From a virus, in the IMG/VR virus record IMGVR_UViG_3300046515_000144, positions 1 through 22,661 of that record: a stretch of 22,661 nt of DNA. The stretch is one strand, 5' to 3'. Below are positions 5,696-11,748 of the stretch, piece by piece; position 1 is the stretch's first letter; each line of letters opens with the position of its first letter. The position numbers were made by a program, and so were the translations under genes. The notes beneath the pieces are model-generated. The model was not told where the DNA came from, searched no databases, and saw only the letters and a list, made by a program, of their open reading frames with translations.

Positions 5696-6439
5696 TTACC
5701 AAAAAGTGGATGACCAGAACATTTTGCCTAGAATCCTGATTTTCTGCGTAGCTACCTCGTCCTGGCTGTACTCCTCGTCTGGGTATTCTTCACGATTGAA
5801 GCACCTAAGGCGCAGGCCTCCGCCAGGTAGTCGGTAAACCGTTCTTAGGCGAAGCTGGCCTGCATGGTCTAGCGCGTAAACTAAGCCGTCTGCAATGGCC
5901 AAGTCTTTTGTGTTAATACACACCACACTGCCATCTTTAAGTAAATGCGCCATGCTGTTGCCCTTCACCTCAATGCATCTTGCATAGCGGGGTTTGACGC
6001 CAGCTTTGGTAAGGCCTTCTCGACTGAAGGGATAGCTTCTCCAATCGATATCCTCAACGGATGTCTCCCCCGTTTGCTCATCTCGAAGAACCTCTTGGAG
6101 ATAGCGCAGCGCCACAGAATCATGGTCGTAAGGTTTTATCTCGACCGTGGATTCGTATTCATCCAGTTCCTCGCGTTCGTCGGCTGGAACATCACGTGAC
6201 GTCATAAACCCAGTGTCGTCATAAGGCTCCAACACAACCGAGTCAATCAGCGTGTGCGGCGCGATCTTCAAAACCTCGGCGAGCCTACTAAAGATCTTAG
6301 GGCGTGGCTTTGCTCGACCCGACTCCCAAGCTTGCACTGACTGGGGGGTAATCCCCAATTTGCGCGCGAGCTCAGATTGATTCAGGCCTGCCGCCCTTCT
6401 GCTTTGCGAAATGATATCAGCGATGGTTTTCATGGGCAT
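5696..6439 (-). CDS. cI: CI-type prophage repressor (HTH + S24-like domain)
   Basis: 247 residues. An HTH_3 domain covers 1-65 (recognition region LGITPQSVQAWESGRAKPRP). After an acidic linker comes a C-terminal LexA/S24-like domain with the serine motif VKGNSM (Ser162). The expected catalytic Lys is replaced by Arg199 (QLRLRTVYRL), and no Ala-Gly pair lies ~38 residues before Ser162, so self-cleavage looks unlikely. A second ATG (6433) is the likelier start: there is no ribosome site, and a -10-like TGTAAT (6447-6442) would start RNA near it, giving a leaderless message as for lambda cI. It should bind the operators at 5636-5656, 6467-6487 and possibly 6442-6462 to hold the lysogen. Confidence 0.9.
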   Translation of the reverse strand: MPMKTIADIISQSRRAAGLNQSELARKLGITPQSVQAWESGRAKPRPKIFSRLAEVLKIAPHTLIDSVVLEPYDDTGFMTSRDVPADEREELDEYESTVEIKPYDHDSVALRYLQEVLRDEQTGETSVEDIDWRSYPFSREGLTKAGVKPRYARCIEVKGNSMAHLLKDGSVVCINTKDLAIADGLVYALDHAGQLRLRTVYRLPGGGLRLRCFNREEYPDEEYSQDEVATQKIRILGKMFWSSTFW

Positions 6440-6441
6440 AG

Positions 6442-6509
6442 ATTACAACTCGTGGTTGTAGAGTGCATTGCAAAATAGATTTGTAATACGCAGTTTTAAA
6501 CTGTAGTCT
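6442..6509 (+). promoter_or_regulatory. Rightward early promoter (pR-like) with repressor operators
   Basis: Operator ATTGCAAA-ATAGA-TTTGTAAT lies at 6467-6487, and a weaker relative ATTACAAC-TCGTG-GTTGTAGA at 6442-6462, with centres 25 bases apart. Promoter: -35 TTGTAA (6481-6486) and -10 TAGTCT (6504-6509), spacing 17. A 13-base palindrome CAGTTTTAAACTG (6491-6503) fills the spacer and may serve a Cro-like protein. The weaker operator abuts the cI start and could control cI. Confidence 0.7.
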
Positions 6510-6542
6510 CGGCTTCAATGTCATTACTCCGCAGGTTCAACC

Positions 6543-6836
6543 ATGAGCACTGAAGCCATGGCGTCAGTCGTTAAGGTCCTAGGTAGTCAAACTGCTCTTT
6601 CAAAGGTCCTTGGCTGCACACCGCAAAATGTTCAGCGCATGTGCGCCACAGGTCATGTGCCTGCGAAGCATGTATTGCGGATCGAGGCGGCGTCGGGAGT
6701 TTGCCGGTCCGAGATCAGGCCAGATATCTACCCAGACCACTTGCCGACCTTGAACGCAAATCTACGCCCAAACCCAGCCGCCGATCAGTCCTCTGACAAT
6801 GCTGGCATTTTGTCCAGTACCGGTGGTGCGCGGTGA
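6543..6836 (+). CDS. YdaS/Cro-like transcription regulator
   Basis: 97 residues. The first ~65 (VVKVLGSQTALSKVLGCTPQ, then NVQRMCATGHVPAKHVLRIE and a CRSEIRPDIYP ending) match the YdaS_antitoxin/Cro pattern: an HTH whose second helix is ALSKVLGC and whose end is the typical 'EIRPD(I/V)YP'. This type takes the Cro place in many Pseudomonas prophages. The remaining ~30 residues are polar and disordered. It is divergent from cI across the shared operator region and is the first gene of the rightward operon. Its stop overlaps the next start by 4 bases (GTGA). Expected to bind the pR region and shut down cI. Confidence 0.75.
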   Translation: MSTEAMASVVKVLGSQTALSKVLGCTPQNVQRMCATGHVPAKHVLRIEAASGVCRSEIRPDIYPDHLPTLNANLRPNPAADQSSDNAGILSSTGGAR

Positions 6837-7513
6837 ACACCATTATTCCTTTTGCGTTTGAAGGAAACCCCGTTCGGTTCAGCACTGACGGATGGCTTTA
6901 TGCGACCAAGCTGGCTGATCGTTTTGGAAAGCGTATCGACCACTGGCTGGATAACGCTGAAACCCTCGAATACATCCAGGCGCTCGATGAGCATCTGACC
7001 GGTGTCGAATCCGCAATCTCAAATACCCGTAATTCCGGGTATTTGGTTACACGCCGGGGTAATGGGGGTGGCACGTGGCTGCATCCGAAACTCGCAATTC
7101 ACTTTGCCCGCTGGTTAAGCGCGAAATTTTCTGTGTGGTGCGATGCACGCATTGAAGAGATTTTGCTTGGGGCGCCCCTGGCTCTGAATCGCTTTAACCG
7201 TGCCTGCAAAAATTTTGATGACGGCGAAGCGATCGCAAGCGCGAGCGGCCGCAATCTTAATAATTGGAAGCGGATTAAGCCGGTGTTGATCAGGGAGATC
7301 CAGCGCAGTCGCGAGTTGCTGCAATTGACGCTGGGCTTAGATGAGGATACGCAGCCCAATCCGAACCTTCACGGCGGACTGGACATTAAATACGGCGGAC
7401 TGGATGTAAATTGCACTGGGTTGAGTCGCTTCGCTGATGCGAGCTGTGCATCATATCTAAACCGAGGGTCTGAACAGGGCCTTCCAACCATTGGCGTTTG
7501 CCGGTTTGATTGA
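6833..7513 (+). CDS. KilA-N domain protein (antirepressor-type)
   Basis: 226 residues from a GTG that overlaps the upstream TGA. A KilA-N domain spans ~10-125: RFSTDGWLYATKLADRFGK, HWLDNAETLEYI, a variable insert, then GTWLHPKLAIHFARWLSAKF and WCDARIEEIL. KilA-N is a DNA-binding domain of phage and DNA-virus regulators, often antirepressors. The C-terminal part has a short tandem GGLDIKYGGLDVN that is also a direct repeat in the DNA (GGCGGACTGGA twice, 7374-7401). It is the second gene of the pR operon. It could relieve repression by CI, relevant because CI looks non-cleavable. Confidence 0.85.
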   Translation: MNTIIPFAFEGNPVRFSTDGWLYATKLADRFGKRIDHWLDNAETLEYIQALDEHLTGVESAISNTRNSGYLVTRRGNGGGTWLHPKLAIHFARWLSAKFSVWCDARIEEILLGAPLALNRFNRACKNFDDGEAIASASGRNLNNWKRIKPVLIREIQRSRELLQLTLGLDEDTQPNPNLHGGLDIKYGGLDVNCTGLSRFADASCASYLNRGSEQGLPTIGVCRFD

Positions 7514-7523
7514 GAACAAGAGA

Positions 7524-7562
7524 ATGAACAAGCGCCATTTCCAGTATTTGTTGACCGGCTAA
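7524..7562 (+). CDS. Possible 12-residue leader peptide
   Basis: ATG...TAA encoding MNKRHFQYLLTG, preceded by a weak AAGAGA and followed directly by the hairpin at 7578-7602. A short ORF before a hairpin is the layout of a leader/attenuator, but it could easily be chance. After the TAA the same frame runs on to a second stop at 7606. Confidence 0.2.
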   Translation: MNKRHFQYLLTG

Positions 7563-7574
7563 ATCGCAGGCAAC

Positions 7575-7602
7575 AAAAAGGCCAGCTGTGGCGGCTGGCC
7601 TT
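7575..7602 (-). terminator. Hairpin with T-run on the minus strand
   Basis: 9-bp stem AAGGCCAGC / GCTGGCCTT around a 7-base loop. On the minus strand it is followed by TTTTT, so it works best as a leftward terminator. On the plus strand only TT follows, so it would be a pause or attenuator between the KilA-N gene and the next gene. Confidence 0.55.
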
Positions 7603-7669
7603 CGTAGTACCCATCGCTTGTTTGAGCAAGCAACTTAAAAACTTCTTCGTTCTGTAGGAGGACGAATTC

Positions 7670-8002
7670 GTGCAGCCAAAAAATAGCATTACCCCTGAAG
7701 TAGCGCAACAGCTGCTGACCGTAGAAACCGATTTCGGCGACACCCCGATCGACAATCGTGGGCTCATGGTCTTCAACGTAGCCGCCGGAACAAGCATCGA
7801 GGACGCGCTCCAGACTGCCAAGACTCTTTCGTCCGGCCTGGGGCAGATCTGCGATCACCTTCACGACAGCCTCAACTCTGGCGAGTTGATGTACTGCGAT
7901 GGCGCGAAAACTCTGGCGTTCATCGCAGAAGCGGTCAGCGCACTTGTTTGGTCGGTTCAGCGTGGCATGAAGCCAAAAGAAGAAGGGGAGGCGCACCAGT
8001 GA
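7670..8002 (+). CDS. Small phage protein, DUF3077-like
   Basis: 110 residues from GTG at 7670, chosen because TAGGAGG sits 8 bases upstream. The middle (VFNVAAGTSIEDALQTAKTL, then SSGLGQICDHL) resembles the DUF3077 pattern of Pseudomonas proteins, 'F.V..G...EDAL..A..L', followed by helices. No catalytic residues are evident and its function is unknown. It re-starts the early operon after the 156-base gap that holds the hairpin and possible leader peptide. Its stop overlaps the next GTG start by 4 bases. Confidence 0.7.
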   Translation: MQPKNSITPEVAQQLLTVETDFGDTPIDNRGLMVFNVAAGTSIEDALQTAKTLSSGLGQICDHLHDSLNSGELMYCDGAKTLAFIAEAVSALVWSVQRGMKPKEEGEAHQ

Positions 8003-8298
8003 ATACGCCTATTCCAACCCTTAAAGAGCTCGCTGATGAGGCCGAGTTTCAAATGCTCGCTGCGAAGGATCAGCTTGATTGGTTTGCTGCAATCGCCCGA
8101 GCAATTTCGCGTGACGTGGAGCATAACGCCGGCCGCGACGTTGTCGTCTTGGCGCAACTCGCGAACTACCTTGGAGACACGGGGGCACCAGGTACGGACT
8201 CAGCGATCAACCTGTTCGGGCAGATCGCGCGTAGCGAATCCGCGCCACAAAAGGCCAGCGCGTCAAATCGTGGCGCAGCAGCGGAGGGTGCTCAATGA
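7999..8298 (+). CDS. Hypothetical phage protein (99 aa)
   Basis: The GTG at 7999 overlaps the previous stop (GTGA) and has GGGGAGG upstream, so it is preferred over the earlier in-frame ATG at 7948. 99 residues, helical: LADEAEFQMLAAKDQLDWF, AIARAISRDVEHNAGRDVV, then LAQLANYLGD. The polar tail, rich in Ala/Ser, is encoded across the inverted repeat at 8242-8276, which also lies just before the next gene's ribosome site. No family recognised. Confidence 0.65.
   Translation: MNTPIPTLKELADEAEFQMLAAKDQLDWFAAIARAISRDVEHNAGRDVVVLAQLANYLGDTGAPGTDSAINLFGQIARSESAPQKASASNRGAAAEGAQ
8242..8276. repeat. Inverted repeat, copy A (GCGCCAC-N21-GTGGCGC)
   Basis: The arms GCGCCAC and GTGGCGC are separated by exactly 21 bases, as in copy B at 17830-17864, and both copies are preceded by ATCC. 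The right arm ends 18 bases before the ATG at 8295, so an RNA hairpin would sit next to that gene's ribosome site. Confidence 0.6.
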
Positions 8299-8585
8299 AC
8301 GCTCTCCCTGCTGTCGTCGCCATTGAAGGCGAGATCCTGGCTGACGTCACTGTCAGCGCCGAGCAAATGGCACGCCTTAACACCGCCAGAGCAACCTTCG
8401 GTGAGCTGCGCTCAATCCTGCTGGCGCAGATCGTCCCAGCGTTGCCAGGCGGCTGGAAAAACCCACTCGCGACTGAGATCGAAAGCCGACTTGAATCGAT
8501 CACCTTCGCCACCGGTAACTTTTTCTGGAAGAACCGCCACGCTGGCGCTTCGCACGACGCGATCAATGTCGGAGGTGGTCAATGA
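8295..8585 (+). CDS. Hypothetical phage protein (96 aa)
   Basis: 96 residues, starting in a 4-base ATGA overlap with the upstream gene, with GGAGGGTG as the ribosome site. Visible: an N-terminal strand-like VVAIEGEILADVTVSAEQMA, then a helix ARATFGELRSILLAQIVPAL and an aromatic VSF-type end (TFATGNFFWKNRH). No family known. It is coupled at its 3' end (ATGA) to the ORF6N gene. The hairpin of copy A may control its translation. Early rightward operon member of unknown role. Confidence 0.65.
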   Translation: MNALPAVVAIEGEILADVTVSAEQMARLNTARATFGELRSILLAQIVPALPGGWKNPLATEIESRLESITFATGNFFWKNRHAGASHDAINVGGGQ

Positions 8586-9403
8586 ACTTGATCACCATCC
8601 ACAACACCGAACTGCCCATCGTCGAGTACCGCGGCCAGCGCGTCGTCACCCTGGCGATGATTGATCAAGTGCATGATCGGCCGGATGGTACTGCTCGCCG
8701 CAACTTCAATGAGCACCGCTCGCGCTTCATTGAAGGCGTGCATTGCTTCGAGGTGACTGCGGACGAAATCCGTACGCAGTCACTAGGGCAGGCTTTCGCG
8801 GCGCGGACCGCCAAAGGGGTGCTCCTAACAGAGCGCGGTTACATGATGCTGACCAAGCCGTTCAACGATGATCTGGCTTGGGAGGTTCAATCACGCTTGG
8901 TCGACGAGTACTTCTCCCCAGTCAAATCGCTAGTCCCGCAAGACCTGCCTGGCGCACTCCGTCTCGCCGCCGATCTGGCCGAAGAGAAGGCCGTGCTGGC
9001 GCTGGAAAACCAACAACAGGCCAAGAAGATCGAGGCGCTGGAGCACCTGTTCATGCCTGGCGAGACCGTTCCTCAGTTCGCGAAGCGTCTGAACGGCGTC
9101 AACTCCCAACTGATGCTCGGCTTCCTGCTTGAGAACAAATGGATTTTCAACGCTGAGCGCGACCCTGAGCGATCAATCAAGTATCGCGTGTACTACATCG
9201 CGCGCGAAAAGCATTGGCTCACAGAGAAGCCGGTCACGGTGAGTGGCGAGGGAATCAAATCCTTCATTAAGTACGCCCCAGTGATGCTTGAGGAAGGCAC
9301 CAAGAAGCTTTTTGACCTATACATGGCCGAAAAACTGCCCATGAAAAAGACCTGGGACGGTCAGTTCTTTTACGAAAAATTCAATCCGGAGACGCCCCTA
9401 TGA
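8582..9403 (+). CDS. ORF6N-domain antirepressor-type protein
   Basis: 273 residues. N-terminal ORF6N domain (~10-105: ELPIVEYRGQRVVTLAMIDQ, ARRNFNEHRSRFIEGVHCFEV, LLTERGYMMLTKPFNDD). A coiled-coil linker spans ~120-155 (LAEEKAVLALENQQQAKKIE). The C-terminal domain (~160-260: QFAKRLNGVNSQLMLGFLLE, KYRVYYIARE) resembles the KilAC/ANT DNA-binding domain. This two-domain plan is typical of phage antirepressors such as the P1/P22 Ant relatives. It overlaps its neighbours at both ends by 4 bases. With the KilA-N protein, it is the second antirepressor-like gene in this operon. Confidence 0.85.
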   Translation: MNLITIHNTELPIVEYRGQRVVTLAMIDQVHDRPDGTARRNFNEHRSRFIEGVHCFEVTADEIRTQSLGQAFAARTAKGVLLTERGYMMLTKPFNDDLAWEVQSRLVDEYFSPVKSLVPQDLPGALRLAADLAEEKAVLALENQQQAKKIEALEHLFMPGETVPQFAKRLNGVNSQLMLGFLLENKWIFNAERDPERSIKYRVYYIAREKHWLTEKPVTVSGEGIKSFIKYAPVMLEEGTKKLFDLYMAEKLPMKKTWDGQFFYEKFNPETPL

Positions 9404-9714
9404 GCAAGAAATTTACCTACGAAGAAATCATGGGGCAGATCGCCGAAGCCGCTGTGAAATATCAGCAGGCTGAGACTCAGCGCAACTCCCTGCGCCGCGA
9501 ATTGAATGCCCTGTACGCGACTTACTTCGCCGCATACGGGCGTCCGTACCCCGAGGAGCCCCGCAAACGCATCGACCCGGAAGACCCTGCGTTCGGCGGC
9601 GTTCTGCGCTTCACCGACGCGGCATTCAGCCGGTGGCTGGAAGCCCGCTATCTGACCACCAACACCAAACGCAAAATGCGTACGCTGATTCAGCGTCTGG
9701 AGCGTTCGCTATGA
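9400..9714 (+). CDS. Hypothetical phage protein with coiled coil (104 aa)
   Basis: 104 residues. The N-terminal half is a long helix likely to form a coiled coil (EEIMGQIAEAAVKYQQAETQ, then RNSLRRELNALYATYFAAYG). The C-terminus is basic (TNTKRKMRTLIQRLERSL). No family recognised. ATGA overlaps at both ends place it firmly in the early operon, between the ORF6N gene and the next hypothetical gene. The basic tail could contact nucleic acid; that is inference. Confidence 0.65.
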   Translation: MSKKFTYEEIMGQIAEAAVKYQQAETQRNSLRRELNALYATYFAAYGRPYPEEPRKRIDPEDPAFGGVLRFTDAAFSRWLEARYLTTNTKRKMRTLIQRLERSL

Positions 9715-10232
9715 GCCAGCGCACACCGAAAGGCGACTCTGCCGATATGGCCACGCACGAGACGTTCATCCTGGCAGACTTGCTGCCTCTGGTGGTGGGC
9801 CATGCGAAGGCCGAGGGCCACCCCACTGAAATGGTGGCACTCGCGTGCTTTCTGTCGCTCAGCACGATCCTGCTGCGCAAGGGCATTTCCCGTGAGGCCT
9901 TGCTACAAGGCATAGACAAATCAGCTGTCCCTGCTCTGTTTCCCGAAGCGACTCAGCCAGTTGAACGCTTGGAGATCCTCGGTGAGCCGCATTTCGAACA
10001 GTTCGACAATCTGACCCTAGCCTGCATGGCCAGCAATGGTACGAACTTCGCACACGAGTCTTTGGCTTGCTCTGAGCCCGACGACGACACGGTGTGGAAT
10101 GCGCATGTCTCAATGATCAACTCGTGCTGTGCCTTGGGTGTTCTCGTTCAACGTTTGGCTGGCGGTGGTCCGGTGCCGGCCGAGGGGGATTGGCCTGAGC
10201 TCTTCCGGCCTGCCGGGGAGACACTGCAATGA
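9711..10232 (+). CDS. Hypothetical phage protein (173 aa)
   Basis: The ATG at 9711 is used because it overlaps the upstream stop (ATGA); the frame stays open further upstream but only inside the previous gene. 173 residues, no family recognised. Largely helical first half (HETFILADLLPLVVGHAKAE, EMVALACFLSLSTILLRKGI); later part with several Cys (LACMASNG, LACSEPDDD, NSCCALG). Not clearly membrane-spanning. Directly precedes the replication initiator gene with a 4-base overlap. Confidence 0.65.
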   Translation: MSQRTPKGDSADMATHETFILADLLPLVVGHAKAEGHPTEMVALACFLSLSTILLRKGISREALLQGIDKSAVPALFPEATQPVERLEILGEPHFEQFDNLTLACMASNGTNFAHESLACSEPDDDTVWNAHVSMINSCCALGVLVQRLAGGGPVPAEGDWPELFRPAGETLQ

Positions 10233-10969
10233 GTAATGCCCCACGTAAGTTCCAAGGCGTGTGGATACCGGCTGAACGCTGGCTTGACCGGACCCTTTCG
10301 CCGGTAGAGAAGGTCATGCTTGGCGAGATCGACAGCCTCGACACCGGCCCGCGCGGCTGTTACGCGACGAATGCCCATTTCGCAGATTTCTTCGACCTTT
10401 CGATCTCTCGAGTCTCGGAAATCATCAGCGGTTTGGCTGCACGGGGACTGATCACTGTCGACCTGATCCGCGAGGGTAAGAGGATCGTCGAGCGTCGTAT
10501 TCGTCTGGTTGCCCCCTTCGAAAATCCGAATACCCCTTCGGAAAACAGCGCGAACCCCTTCGGAAAAGACGGTGAACCCCCTTCGGAAAACACGCAGGGG
10601 AACAATACAAAGAACAACAATACATTGAGCAGTACACCTGTGCCGTTTGCTAACTTCTGGAACCTCTACCCTCGCAAGGTCGACAAAGCGAAAGCGCAGA
10701 AGGTATGGGACAAGCTTAAGGTTACCGCCGAACTGTTTACCGTGATCGCCTGCGCTATTGCCCGCCAGAGCCAAAGCCTGGACTGGCTGAAAAGCAATGG
10801 CCAGTTCATCCCTCACCCCACCACATGGCTGCACGGCAAACGCTGGGAGGACGAGTTGCAAGCTCCCGTCCACTCGCCCTCAAGGCACACCGGCTTCAAC
10901 CAGATCGACTACGAGGAAGGGCTCGTACTCGGCGCCGATGGACAATACCGAATCGCGGGGAATCTCTGA
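10229..10969 (+). CDS. Replication initiator, O-like protein
   Basis: 246 residues. The N-terminal winged-helix domain spans ~1-95 (GVWIPAERWLDRTLSPVEKV; then TNAHFADFFDLSISRVSEII and LAARGLITVDLIREG), the layout of phage O/DnaT-like initiators. A Pro/Asn/Ser-rich linker (~95-140) is encoded by the iterons at 10512-10590. The C-terminal domain (NFWNLYPRKVDKAKAQKVWD...TTWLHGKRWEDEL) is the partner-binding type seen in phage replication proteins. It should bind the iterons in its own gene and recruit the DnaC-like loader and DnaB encoded next. Confidence 0.85.
   Translation: MSNAPRKFQGVWIPAERWLDRTLSPVEKVMLGEIDSLDTGPRGCYATNAHFADFFDLSISRVSEIISGLAARGLITVDLIREGKRIVERRIRLVAPFENPNTPSENSANPFGKDGEPPSENTQGNNTKNNNTLSSTPVPFANFWNLYPRKVDKAKAQKVWDKLKVTAELFTVIACAIARQSQSLDWLKSNGQFIPHPTTWLHGKRWEDELQAPVHSPSRHTGFNQIDYEEGLVLGADGQYRIAGNL
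10512..10590 (+). repeat. Iterons: candidate phage replication origin inside the O-like gene
   Basis: Four direct repeats of consensus CCCCTTCGGAAAA (first copy lacks one GG) have their TTCG at 10517, 10537, 10559 and 10582, i.e. spacings of 20, 22 and 23 bases, about two helix turns. An A-rich stretch follows (10600-10630, ACAATACAAAGAACAACAA), suitable as an unwinding element. This matches lambda ori, where O-protein iterons lie inside the O gene next to an AT-rich region. Confidence 0.75.
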
Positions 10970-11748
10970 TGATCATTCGACACACCATCGAGACGACGCT
11001 GCGAGAGTGTATGGACCATGGCCAGTTCAACGACTCGCTTGTTGAACAGTTCGGCGCAGAGCCTCACTGGTATAGCTGCCCACGCTGCAACTTCGACAAG
11101 CGCCATTCCAGCGACTCTGCCATTCGTGCGGTCGGCGTGACGGTCCATCGTGACCGCCTGACAAACGAGCGCCTACTCGACGCCGGTATCCCGCTGCGCT
11201 TCCAGAGCTGCTCGCTCGACACCTGGTCCGCCGGCGATAGCCAAGAAAAGCTGCGCGCCTGGCACATGGCGACGGGATACGTCGATGCGTTCGCCGAGAG
11301 CTTCGAAGTGGGCCGCTCTGTGATGCTGCTGGGCCAAGTGGGCACCGGCAAGACTCACTTGGCCACCGGCATCCTGCAGCAGGTCATTCGTAACTTCGGC
11401 GGGCAAGGCCTGATCGGTCGCTATGTCACCGCTGGCGGCATCATCCGGTCGGTCAAGGATACGTTCGGCAATCGGGATCGAACGGAATCCGAGGTTTACG
11501 CAGGGCTGATCGCTCCGCATCTGCTGGTGATCGATGAGATCGGTGTGCAGCACGGCACCGACTTCGAGCGCACGGTGCTGTTCGAGGTTATCAACGGGCG
11601 GTATGAGCAACGTAAGCCGACCATCATCGTTAGCAACCTTGGCATGGCCGATCTACGTCAATGCTTGGGCGATCGCGCTGTGGATCGTCTTCGTGAGGGC
11701 GGATTGGCGGTGCTGTTTCGTTGGGCATCGGCGCGAGGTGAAGCATGA
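10969..11748 (+). CDS. DnaC-like helicase loader ATPase
   Basis: The ATG at 10969 shares one base with the upstream TGA (TGATG), and is taken as the start. 259 residues. A CPRC pair near residue 40 resembles half a zinc ribbon. AAA+ core: Walker A GQVGTGKTHLA (~121-131), Walker B LLVIDEIG (~184-191), sensor-like IIVSNLG (~218), and an arginine-rich end DRAVDRLREGG. This is the DnaC/IstB family; such proteins open the DnaB ring and load it at the origin. Flanked by the O-like gene and dnaB. Overlaps dnaB by 4 bases. Confidence 0.92.
   Translation: MIIRHTIETTLRECMDHGQFNDSLVEQFGAEPHWYSCPRCNFDKRHSSDSAIRAVGVTVHRDRLTNERLLDAGIPLRFQSCSLDTWSAGDSQEKLRAWHMATGYVDAFAESFEVGRSVMLLGQVGTGKTHLATGILQQVIRNFGGQGLIGRYVTAGGIIRSVKDTFGNRDRTESEVYAGLIAPHLLVIDEIGVQHGTDFERTVLFEVINGRYEQRKPTIIVSNLGMADLRQCLGDRAVDRLREGGLAVLFRWASARGEA

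Noticed and set aside
10512-10590. CRISPR-like array of short repeats.
   Set aside because: Repeats are only ~13 bases with 7-10-base gaps, lie in frame inside a gene and fit replication iterons; no CRISPR array or cas gene is seen.
10148-10873. Long minus-strand ORF (241 codons) opposite the O-like gene.
   Set aside because: It is the shadow of a clearly coding plus-strand gene with known domains, has no family resemblance, and ignores the operon's start/stop overlaps.
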